Source: Candidatus Buchananbacteria bacterium (lineage in GTDB: Bacteria; Patescibacteriota; Patescibacteriia; CAIXNZ01). From it: 12,507 nt of DNA. Position 1 is the first letter of the stretch, and each line of letters begins with the position of its first letter. Positions 6,954-12,394 of this stretch are shown here, in pieces. The position numbers and the translations under genes are program-made. Below the pieces are notes generated by a model. It made no database searches. It worked only from the letters and a program-made list of their open reading frames with translations, and was not told the origin of the DNA. The DNA lies in NCBI GenBank assembly GCA_030592165.1, contig JAUVKC010000022.1, forward strand, positions 1 to 12,507, written 5' to 3'.

Positions 6954-8450
6954 ATGAATATCACAGCATCAAAATTATATGACTACATGCAGTGTCCTCA
7001 TAAAGTTTGGAGGGATAAGTATGGCCCACAAGATGAAAAGATAAAAGAAACTAACCCATTTGTTCAGCTATTGTGGGACAGGGGTGTTTTTTATGAAAAA
7101 GAAGTAATTTCTAAAATTGGGGATTTTTTAGATTTATCCAAAGGAAGTTTAGAAGATCGATTTAAAAAAACAATTGAAGCCATGAAAAATGATAGCCCAC
7201 TAATCTATCAAGGTGTGTTAATGACTGATAATTTAGTTGGTATACCTGATTTACTAAAAAGGATGCCAGATGGTTTTTATGTCCCAATTGATATTAAGTC
7301 AGGTATGGGTCGTGAAGGTGTTGATGAGGAATCTGGGAGTGAAGGTAAATTAAAAAAGCATTACGCTGTTCAATTAGCTTTATATATAGATGCATTAAAT
7401 CGTCTAGATTTTGAAAATCAGAAAATAGGTACAATATTAGATATTCATGGGAATAATGTTGAATATAATTTAAATGAATCGCTTGGGGTAAGAGATAGTA
7501 CCACCTTTTGGGAATTGTATGAGAAAATTTTAAATAATGTAGAACTTTTAGTGAGGAATAAAGCTGAAAATAAACCAGCAATGGCAAGCTCATGTAAATT
7601 ATGTCCATGGTATGATAGCTGCAAAAAATGGGTTGAAGAATCTGATGACCTGACTGGTTTGTTTTATTTAGGGAGAAGTAAGCGAGATATTTTAAATGAA
7701 GATGCTCATGTTTATAAAATACAGGATATTTTGACTATAGATATAGAAAATATGATGGAAGAAAAAAAGAAAAATAAAGAGATGTTTAAGGGAATTGCTC
7801 AAAAGACAATTGAAAAAATAGTAGCAAGAGCAAAAGTATTAAAAGAAGATAAGAAACCTATTATTTATGATAAAATTGAATTTCCAAAAGTATCATATGA
7901 ATTATTTTTTGATATTGAAGATGATCCTACTCAAGAATTTATATATTTACATGGTGTTTATGAAAGAAGTGATAGTGGAGAAAAGTTTTTAGATTTTACA
8001 GCTAAAGAAGTGACTCCAGAAGCAGAGAAAAAGGCATGGCATAATTTTTGGCAATATATTCGTAGCTTACCAAAAGATGATTTTGCTGTTTATTATTTTG
8101 CACCTCACGAAAAAAGTACTTATAAGCGGATGCAAAAAAGATATCCAGATATAATATCGGAAGATGAAGTAATATCTTTTTTTGAACATGATAACGTAAT
8201 AGATTTATATACCAATATAATCTTAAAACATACTGATTGGCCAGTTAGTAGCTATTCTCTTAAAAGTCTTGCTACATATCTTGGGTTTAAATGGAGAGAT
8301 GAAACTCCTTCAGGGGCATTGTCTATACAATGGTTTAATGAATATATTAAGACAGGAGACGAAAGTATTTTAAAAAGAATATTAGAATATAATGAAGATG
8401 ATTGTAAAGCAACGATGGTGCTTAAGGACGGTATTGAGAAGTTAAATTAA
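6954..8450 (+). CDS. RecB/Cas4-like nuclease fused to an RNase H-like (YprB-type) exonuclease domain, TM0106 family
   Basis: The 498-residue product joins two nuclease domains. The N-terminal half is PD-(D/E)XK of the RecB/Cas4 type: C14 in the opening helix (YMQCPHKVW), G-I-P-D (96-99), the core D-I-K (IDIKSG, 112-117), and the QxxxY helix AVQLALY (138-144). Cysteines C214, C217 and C223 then complete, with C14, a Cas4/AddB-like 4Fe-4S ligand set. The C-terminal half (about 314-495) matches the RNase_H_2/YprB fold: FFDIEDD with D320 and E322, VIDLY with D417, and EYNEDDC with D482/D483, the acidic set of DEDD exonucleases. Family members are often joined to a superfamily 1 helicase, which is missing here. 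All catalytic residues look intact. It follows the TerB_N gene by 2 bp and ends just before a hairpin terminator, so it closes the operon. Confidence 0.88.
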   Translation: MNITASKLYDYMQCPHKVWRDKYGPQDEKIKETNPFVQLLWDRGVFYEKEVISKIGDFLDLSKGSLEDRFKKTIEAMKNDSPLIYQGVLMTDNLVGIPDLLKRMPDGFYVPIDIKSGMGREGVDEESGSEGKLKKHYAVQLALYIDALNRLDFENQKIGTILDIHGNNVEYNLNESLGVRDSTTFWELYEKILNNVELLVRNKAENKPAMASSCKLCPWYDSCKKWVEESDDLTGLFYLGRSKRDILNEDAHVYKIQDILTIDIENMMEEKKKNKEMFKGIAQKTIEKIVARAKVLKEDKKPIIYDKIEFPKVSYELFFDIEDDPTQEFIYLHGVYERSDSGEKFLDFTAKEVTPEAEKKAWHNFWQYIRSLPKDDFAVYYFAPHEKSTYKRMQKRYPDIISEDEVISFFEHDNVIDLYTNIILKHTDWPVSSYSLKSLATYLGFKWRDETPSGALSIQWFNEYIKTGDESILKRILEYNEDDCKATMVLKDGIEKLN

Positions 8451-8489
8451 TAACTCCTCATCAAATAAATTATTAAAATGATACTCAGA

Positions 8490-8512
8490 ACGCTCGGTTT
8501 TCGACCGAGCGT
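8490..8512. terminator. hairpin between convergent genes, probable bidirectional terminator
   Basis: A perfect 9-bp stem, ACGCTCGGT (8490-8498) with ACCGAGCGT (8504-8512), encloses a 5-base loop. It lies 39 bp after the nuclease stop and 11 bp beyond the stop of the convergent WYL gene. The GC-rich stem stands out in an AT-rich background. The following T tracts are short and interrupted on both strands, so termination strength is uncertain, but its position between two converging genes makes a shared terminator the best reading. Confidence 0.75.
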
Positions 8513-8523
8513 GTTTGTTATCT

Positions 8524-8817
8524 TTATACTTTAGCAATTATTGTAACGTAACGTTCTGAGTTGTTCGGGTTGTAGTCTGGTCTTGGTGTAAAAGTCTCAT
8601 CTACTAATTCAGCACTTTTGATTTCATCTATATTGAACCTTTTCCATGCAACTGGCTCATTACTTTCGCTATACCCGCTTATTTGATAAGCATCAAGTAA
8701 AATATTGCCATTTGAACTTACATATAGAATGTGAGGCTCAATAACCCTCTCCCCGCCATATACAATAGTCATTACTTGATTCTTTTCTATGGCAGAAATA
8801 ATTTTTTCTCTAATCAT
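8524..8817 (-). CDS. orphan WYL-domain protein (no HTH domain)
   Basis: The 97-residue protein resembles a stand-alone WYL domain, the SH3-like ligand-binding fold found in transcription regulators of phage-defence islands. The short N-terminal helix (IISAIEKNQVMTIVYGGER, 6-24) leads to IEPHILYVSSNGNILLDAYQ (26-45), WKRFNIDEI (58-66) and a closing TFTPRPDYN (76-84). This matches the WYL pattern of '.Y.G..R.v.P......g...L.ay....+..k.F.ldrI'. The usual N-terminal DNA-binding domain is missing, so it may act as a sensor or partner protein, not as a repressor. A TATAAT at 8833-8828 on the minus strand would start transcription within about 5 bases of the ATG, so the message may be nearly leaderless. 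It is convergent with the nuclease operon and divergent from the toxin-antitoxin operon. Confidence 0.72.
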   Translation of the reverse strand: MIREKIISAIEKNQVMTIVYGGERVIEPHILYVSSNGNILLDAYQISGYSESNEPVAWKRFNIDEIKSAELVDETFTPRPDYNPNNSERYVTIIAKV

Positions 8818-8827
8818 GTAGCTTGAT

Positions 8828-8833
8828 ATTATA
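8828..8833 (-). promoter_or_regulatory. -10 element for the WYL gene, near-leaderless transcript
   Basis: The minus strand reads TATAAT exactly at 8833-8828, only 10 bases before the ATG at 8817. Transcription would begin around 8821, leaving about 4 untranslated bases. No convincing -35 hexamer is found 16-18 bp upstream. The element could be activator-dependent or could act with the palindrome at 8867-8885. Confidence 0.4.
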
Positions 8834-8866
8834 ACTTTCGCCCTAAGCTCCAGTCTGATTAATTAA

Positions 8867-8885
8867 GCAATTCCTAGGGAATTGC
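8867..8885. promoter_or_regulatory. perfect 8-3-8 palindrome, candidate operator
   Basis: GCAATTCC (8867-8874) and GGAATTGC (8878-8885) form a perfect inverted repeat around TAG. It lies in the divergent region between the WYL gene and the toxin-antitoxin operon, about 35 bp upstream of the WYL -10 element. It has no T tract and the WYL gene starts well away from it, so a protein-binding site is more likely than a terminator. Two smaller overlapping inverted repeats follow (8884-8899). Confidence 0.5.
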
Positions 8886-8900
8886 AAGAAGTTGCTTCTT

Positions 8901-8919
8901 ATTTGTTAACATAACAAAT
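8901..8919. promoter_or_regulatory. second 8-3-8 palindrome, candidate operator
   Basis: ATTTGTTA (8901-8908) and TAACAAAT (8912-8919) form a perfect inverted repeat around ACA. Its spacing is the same as that of the palindrome at 8867-8885, with centres 34 bp apart, but the sequence is different. It lies about 36 bp upstream of the antitoxin -35 hexamer. It may be bound by the HTH antitoxin or by another regulator. AT-rich composition makes a chance match more likely than for the GC-containing neighbour. Confidence 0.4.
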
Positions 8920-8954
8920 ACAATTAATATTGTCAAATATTTTTACTCACAAAC

Positions 8955-8983
8955 TTGTCAACTTTTCTTACATTTGCTATAAT
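8955..8983 (+). promoter_or_regulatory. sigma70-type promoter of the toxin-antitoxin operon
   Basis: TTGTCA (8955-8960) and a perfect TATAAT (8978-8983) are separated by the ideal 17 bp. Transcription should start near 8990, giving a leader of about 27 bases before the ATG at 9017. TTGTCAA also occurs 25 bp upstream (8930-8936). Because TTG-N-CAA is itself a small inverted repeat, the two copies could be operator half-sites for autorepression by the antitoxin. Confidence 0.75.
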
Positions 8984-9016
8984 AATGATATATATAAAAA
9001 TAATAAAAAAAACGCT

Positions 9017-9793
9017 ATGGCTCTTAATACATTTATTAAAAAATTAAGACAAGAAAATGATTATTCCCAGCAATATTTAGCAGACAAGATAAAAGTTTCC
9101 CGACCAACCTATAATCAAATAGAAGCTGGCAAGACGGAACTGACTATTAAGCAGGCAAAAACATTGGCTGCAATATTTGGTTTGACTTTGGAAAATTTTT
9201 TAGAAGAAAAAGCCAATAAGATTACTGTTAAATTAAGTAAAGCAAAAGAAAAAAAATCAGCTAAACCGGAAATCAGGATAAATGTGCCACAACAGAATTT
9301 AAAGAAATTCAAAGAAGTCTTGCTTTATATTTTGGAAAAAGTCGGAGCTATGCCAAATATCGGTGAGACAGCTATTTATAAGTTACTTTATTTTATAGAT
9401 TTTGATTATTATGAAAAATATGAGGAACAGTTAATTGGCGCTAAATATATTAAAAATCATTACGGACCGACCCCTGTTGAATTTACTGATATAGTTAATG
9501 AAATGATGCTTGCTGGTGAATTAGAAAAAGTTAAAAGTAAATATTTTCAGTATGAACAGAAAAAATATTTACCAAGACGCGCCCCTGATTTGAAAGATTT
9601 AAATGCTCAGGAAATACAGCTTATAGATGATGTCTTGGCTCGTTTATCAGGAAAAAGTGCTAAAGAATTAAGTGAATATTCACATGGTGATATACCCTGG
9701 AAGTCTCATCAGGACGGTGAAGTGATTGATTATGAAAACGTTTTTTATCGTGATGATAAGTATTCGGTCAGGGAACATCAGGATGAACTTTAA
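9017..9793 (+). CDS. HTH + Panacea-domain antitoxin
   Basis: The 258-residue protein has an N-terminal XRE-type helix-turn-helix (about 5-63; QQYLADKIKVSRPTYNQIEA, 18-37), a lysine-rich linker (65-90), and a Panacea/SocA-like domain (DUF4065, about 97-245). Panacea marks are KLLYFIDFDYYEKY (122-135), YIKNHYGPTPVEF (144-156) and LSEYSHGDIPW (218-228). Panacea domains are known to neutralise many unrelated toxins in two-gene modules, and the HTH normally gives autoregulation. A frame extension back to an ATG at 8930 is rejected because the promoter (8955-8983) lies inside it; the start at 9017 places the HTH at the N-terminus. The stop overlaps the toxin start by 11 nt. Its own promoter and the 5' palindromes suggest self-control separate from the upstream operon. 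Confidence 0.88.
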   Translation: MALNTFIKKLRQENDYSQQYLADKIKVSRPTYNQIEAGKTELTIKQAKTLAAIFGLTLENFLEEKANKITVKLSKAKEKKSAKPEIRINVPQQNLKKFKEVLLYILEKVGAMPNIGETAIYKLLYFIDFDYYEKYEEQLIGAKYIKNHYGPTPVEFTDIVNEMMLAGELEKVKSKYFQYEQKKYLPRRAPDLKDLNAQEIQLIDDVLARLSGKSAKELSEYSHGDIPWKSHQDGEVIDYENVFYRDDKYSVREHQDEL

Positions 9794-10115
9794 GGCAATT
9801 AATAAATTTGATAAAGATTTTAAAAAATTAGGCAAGAAATATAAATCTCTTGATGATGATTTGCATACTTTTCAACAAAATATTTATTTTGTAGATATTG
9901 ACGCCAATAAAAATTTTGCTGTTTTGTATAAAAACGACCAGTTATTAATAATTAAAGCTAGATTTTTTTGCCGTTATTTAAAGGGTAGTACATTGCGTCT
10001 AATTTACGCTTTTCATGTTAGTAGCGAATTAATTGAATATATTGAAATTTACTTCAAAGGGGATAAAGAAACTGAAGATAAAGACAGAATAAAAGAATAT
10101 TTAAAAAATAATTAA
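9783..10115 (+). CDS. RelE/ParE-superfamily toxin paired with the Panacea antitoxin
   Basis: The 110-residue product has the order expected of RelE/ParE toxins. An N-terminal amphipathic helix (FDKDFKKLGKKYKSLDDDL, 9-27) is followed by a strand-rich core with basic residues (IIKARFFCRYLKGSTLRLIY, 56-75), and by IEYIEIYFKGDKE (84-96) with a C-terminal helix. Known members cleave mRNA on the ribosome (RelE) or inhibit gyrase (ParE). The sequence does not settle which applies here. I chose ATG 9783, not the open frame from 9726, because the upstream extension overlaps the antitoxin deeply and adds a sequence unlike the family. ATG 9783 also has a purine-rich AGGGA before it and overlaps the antitoxin stop (9791-9793), as is usual for coupled antitoxin-toxin genes. 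Confidence 0.82.
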   Translation: MNFKAINKFDKDFKKLGKKYKSLDDDLHTFQQNIYFVDIDANKNFAVLYKNDQLLIIKARFFCRYLKGSTLRLIYAFHVSSELIEYIEIYFKGDKETEDKDRIKEYLKNN

Positions 10116-10120
10116 TTTAT

Positions 10121-10210
10121 ATGAATAAAACCAATAAAATATCAAATGAGTCAGATGAAGAAATTTTACAAAAAGTGAAAGAGTATTTGAAGAAACATTT
10201 TGATATTTAA
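10121..10210 (+). CDS. 29-codon ORF after the toxin
   Basis: An ATG 5 bp after the toxin stop opens a 29-codon frame ending at TAA 10208-10210. The peptide has a polar start and an amphipathic helix (SDEEILQKVKEYLKKHFD, residues 11-28). It sits between the toxin and a truncated nuclease-like gene. It may be a small accessory gene, a remnant, or chance. No homologue is recognisable. Confidence 0.3.
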   Translation: MNKTNKISNESDEEILQKVKEYLKKHFDI

Positions 10211-10217
10211 AGAATTC

Positions 10218-10385
10218 ATGATCTCAAAATCACAATTTTTAAAATACATCCAATGTTATAAATATCTTTGGTTATATAAATTCAGAAGAGAATTATTGCC
10301 TGAGGAAGGTTTAAGAATACTTGATAGAATTTACTATTTAGTTAATAAAAAAACACCCCGACGTTTCGGGGTGTTTTGCGTTTAG
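10218..10385 (+). pseudogene. truncated N-terminus of a DUF2779/RecB-like nuclease gene
   Basis: From ATG 10218 the frame reads MISKSQFLKYIQCYKYLWLY, then KFRRELLPEEG. This matches the opening of DUF2779/Cas4-like PD-(D/E)XK nucleases, which begin 'SKS.Fl...qCpkylWL......el.p' and use that cysteine as the first iron-sulfur ligand. Intact relatives run to several hundred residues. Here similarity fades after about residue 40, and the frame then translates the terminator hairpin (KKTPRRFGVF) to a TAG at 10383-10385. The core nuclease motifs and remaining cysteines are gone. It is best read as a gene fragment left by a deletion or recombination at the terminator. The canonical proline after the cysteine is replaced by tyrosine. 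Confidence 0.6.
10350..10377. terminator. strong bidirectional rho-independent terminator
   Basis: AAAACACCCCGA (10350-10361) pairs perfectly with TCGGGGTGTTTT (10366-10377) across a 4-base CGTT loop. On the minus strand the stem is followed by a run of seven T before ATTAAC, so it should efficiently end the minus-strand gene whose stop is at 10387-10389. On the plus strand it has TTTTGCGTTT and would also stop reading from the toxin operon. Confidence 0.9.
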
Positions 10386-10386
10386 G

Positions 10387-11382
10387 TTAGTTTTTTTTGA
10401 TTTGGTCAAATAAATATTGCATTTGTCTCATCTCGCGAGGTGTTTGTTGCTCGCTTGTCTGAGTTACTAGCAGTTTAAGTGAATCCTTGTCTTGCTGGCT
10501 TAGCTTATTGATCAATTTTAGATTTTTAAGAAGTTTAACTGATTGACTGCCAATATACTGTTTGTTCTCATTTATTTTATCATTTTCCTGCTCCGCTTCG
10601 TTTATTTTACCAATATATATGGTAATTGCCTTATGGACTTCATCAATCTCTTGCTTGAAATCCATTACTGCGGTAACCATAGTATCGATTTTTTCAACAT
10701 CAAACATGTTGATCATTATTTTTTTATCGTCTTCAGGAAATTCAAATAGTTTAGATTCGAATTTCTTAAAATCTACGGGTACTTGAAAAACGTGATGTCC
10801 TTCAAATTTTAATAATTGTTGCCGTAGGTCAAGAATCTGCTGGTAAACATTTTTGGATAATTGTATATTATCGTTTAACCAGTCAATATCTGTATTGATA
10901 GCTTGCTCAAATTGCACTTTAAGTGCCAGACTTGATTGATGTAACTTTTTAAGTGTAGCAATTAATGTTTTTATGTCCTGATAAAAATTTTCATAAGCCC
11001 GCTCGTGTTTTTTAACTGTTTGTTCTCTTTGTTGTTGTAGGTTTTTTGCAACACGTGTATCAACCGGTTTTATCAGTTTATATACCTTATTAGTTGACCA
11101 TGAAATTGCAGCATACAAGACATCACCGGTTTCAATATTTTTACCAACAACTTGTTGATATTTGTTTAGGTAATAATATTTTGCACGAATAAGTTTGACT
11201 TGTTTGTAAATAAAAACAAAAAGTATTAGGTGTGCAAGTAGTTGCAATAATAAATAAATTTTACCTTCTAAAACAGCTGGGTTATAATACTTTTCGATAT
11301 CCACACCAACAATCGGGTTGATAATAACCAGAACAAGAGTATTAATTATTAATATCCAAATAGCCCAAGTATTTCTTAACAT
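10387..11382 (-). CDS. membrane protein with two N-terminal helices and a long coiled-coil-rich domain
   Basis: I do not recognise the family of this 331-residue protein. Two hydrophobic segments (about 6-26 and 41-61) are separated by a short loop containing DIEKYYNP (28-35). A basic stretch follows (KLIRAKYYYLNKYQQ, 63-77), so both ends are probably cytoplasmic. Residues of about 110-330 are highly charged and rich in K, Q, E, I and L in heptad-like patterns, consistent with several coiled-coil helices that could mediate assembly at the membrane. The ATG is preceded by a clear Shine-Dalgarno, AGGAG on the minus strand at 11393-11389, 6 bases from the start. This sets it apart from the SD-less genes to its left. 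It ends at a strong terminator and is divergent from the exported protein at 11642. Confidence 0.8.
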   Translation of the reverse strand: MLRNTWAIWILIINTLVLVIINPIVGVDIEKYYNPAVLEGKIYLLLQLLAHLILFVFIYKQVKLIRAKYYYLNKYQQVVGKNIETGDVLYAAISWSTNKVYKLIKPVDTRVAKNLQQQREQTVKKHERAYENFYQDIKTLIATLKKLHQSSLALKVQFEQAINTDIDWLNDNIQLSKNVYQQILDLRQQLLKFEGHHVFQVPVDFKKFESKLFEFPEDDKKIMINMFDVEKIDTMVTAVMDFKQEIDEVHKAITIYIGKINEAEQENDKINENKQYIGSQSVKLLKNLKLINKLSQQDKDSLKLLVTQTSEQQTPREMRQMQYLFDQIKKN

Positions 11383-11388
11383 TTTTTT

Positions 11389-11393
11389 CTCCT
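11389..11393 (-). promoter_or_regulatory. Shine-Dalgarno site (AGGAG) of the coiled-coil membrane protein
   Basis: On the minus strand AGGAG lies 6 bases before the ATG at 11382, inside an A-rich tract. It is the only textbook ribosome-binding site seen in the window and fixes this start codon. Confidence 0.8.
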
Positions 11394-11450
11394 TTTTTTT
11401 GATTTTTAATTTACTAAAATATTATAGAAAAATATCACAAATAAAACTAA

Positions 11451-11537
11451 TTGTCAAGTTTTCGTTTTATCTTGGATAATGTTATTAAGAAAGATGGAGA
11501 GACTGCAATTGAATGGATAGATAAGGTAATTAAATAA
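11451..11537 (+). pseudogene. possible tail of a lost gene, ending before its own terminator
   Basis: After an in-frame TAA at 11448-11450, an open frame without ATG runs to TAA at 11535-11537. Its last 22 codons (ILDNVIKKDGETAIEWIDKV plus IK, from 11469) have the composition of a real amphipathic C-terminal helix, unlike translated spacer. A rho-independent terminator follows 18 bp later. This is the layout of a gene 3' end whose 5' part has been deleted. No family can be named, and the call remains weak because the segment is short. Confidence 0.35.
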
Positions 11538-11555
11538 ATTCATCTAAACATTTTT

Positions 11556-11590
11556 AAAACGATTTGGTAGAGCTAATCGTTTTTTTATTT
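11556..11590 (+). terminator. rho-independent terminator
   Basis: AAAACGATT (11556-11564) pairs with AATCGTTTT (11575-11583) across a 10-base loop, followed by an uninterrupted T run (eight T, 11580-11586 region) and ATTT. No intact + strand gene precedes it, so it most likely belonged to the gene whose tail may remain at 11451-11537. It would also insulate the next gene from read-through. Confidence 0.7.
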
Positions 11591-11608
11591 CAGAAAAAAA
11601 TAAAAATA

Positions 11609-11617
11609 TGTTAAAAT
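11609..11617 (+). promoter_or_regulatory. possible extended -10 promoter of the exported protein
   Basis: TG-T-TAAAAT (11609-11617) resembles an extended -10 element, and would give a start near 11624 and an 18-base leader. No good -35 hexamer is seen, and in such AT-rich sequence chance matches are common. The terminator just upstream requires some promoter in this interval. Confidence 0.3.
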
Positions 11618-11641
11618 TATATTAATATAAAAAATATAATT

Positions 11642-12394
11642 ATGAAAAAAAGATATTTACTTTTATTAGCGTTGTTATTTTTCCCTTTACTGACCAGCGC
11701 TTTCCAGCCAAGAATAATTGATCAGGCGATTGTTGTTAAAGTTGAGAATCCAAGTGTAGCTCAATTATTTTATGGAGAATTAACAGGATCTTCTGCCCTA
11801 TATACTATTGAGCTAAAAGAAAAACAGGAATTGCATATTGAGTTGTTAGTTCCAAAAATTAAGGATATAGATATGGACGTTTCAGCTTACTTGTTTAAAA
11901 TGGTTGATCGCAAAGAAGAAATAATTAACCGTTTAAGTGGCAAGAAACATACTTGGACAGAATATTATGAAGAACTGACAGCTAATGAATATTGGCAAGG
12001 ACCAGAACTGACCCAGACACTTGAAGCAGGGGATTATATGGTTCGTGTTTATAGTGATGATAATGCAGGGAAGTATGTCTTTGCGGTTGGACAAGAATAT
12101 GAATTTACGCCAGCTAGTATAGTTCGGGCAGTTGTGACAATGCCAGGTTTGAAAGAATTTTTCGGTAAACAACTCTGGGAAGCGTATTTAAATGTTTTGG
12201 GATTATATGTTGCCGGTTTTTTTGTCGGAGTATATATAATTTTAATGATTGTTTTAAAAATTTTAAAATTTATCAAAAAATTGTTTACCAGAAAAAAAGA
12301 TGATGAATCAACAAAAACAAAACCCGTAGTAAAACTTAAAAGTATAGAAAAATTAGATTCTCGACAAGAAAAAAAGATTGAAAATAAAAACTAA
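11642..12394 (+). CDS. exported single-pass membrane protein with a beta-rich outer domain
   Basis: The 250-residue protein has a clear signal peptide: KKR, then a leucine-rich core (5-18), and a probable signal peptidase I site after LTSA (17-20). The mature outer part (21-160) is rich in predicted beta-strands. YTIELKEKQELHIELLVP (54-71) and the segment LEAGDYMVRVYSDDNAGKYV (127-146) resemble the closing strands of pre-peptidase C-terminal/jelly-roll-like domains, which often bind ligands or proteins at the cell surface. A transmembrane helix follows at about 185-210, then a cytoplasmic, strongly basic tail (KKLFTRKK and lysine-rich to 250). The overall plan is export, membrane anchoring by the C-terminal helix and a short inner tail. 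The family is not recognised. No Shine-Dalgarno precedes the ATG. It stands alone, divergent from the coiled-coil membrane protein. Confidence 0.82.
   Translation: MKKRYLLLLALLFFPLLTSAFQPRIIDQAIVVKVENPSVAQLFYGELTGSSALYTIELKEKQELHIELLVPKIKDIDMDVSAYLFKMVDRKEEIINRLSGKKHTWTEYYEELTANEYWQGPELTQTLEAGDYMVRVYSDDNAGKYVFAVGQEYEFTPASIVRAVVTMPGLKEFFGKQLWEAYLNVLGLYVAGFFVGVYIILMIVLKILKFIKKLFTRKKDDESTKTKPVVKLKSIEKLDSRQEKKIENKN

Noticed and set aside
7294..7608. 104-residue minus-strand frame inside the nuclease gene
   Set aside because: It is antisense to conserved motifs (IDIKSG, QxxxY) of a clearly real gene and has no start signal or recognisable domain.
8930..9016. Antitoxin starting at ATG 8930 instead of 9017
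   Set aside because: The -35/-10 promoter lies inside this extension, and the added residues precede a normally N-terminal HTH domain.
9726..9782. Longer toxin start at ATG 9726
   Set aside because: It would add 19 residues unlike the family and overlap the antitoxin by 68 bp; ATG 9783 fits the fold and the purine-rich upstream site.
10543..10786. Two + strand frames (68 and 74 residues) opposite the coiled-coil gene
   Set aside because: They are antisense to a long frame with a good Shine-Dalgarno and terminator. Their hydrophobic products are what complementing K/E-rich codons would give.
11451..11480. TTGTCA-18-GATAAT as the promoter of the exported protein at 11642
   Set aside because: A rho-independent terminator at 11556-11590 lies between it and the gene, so it could not drive that gene efficiently; it could only serve a short RNA.
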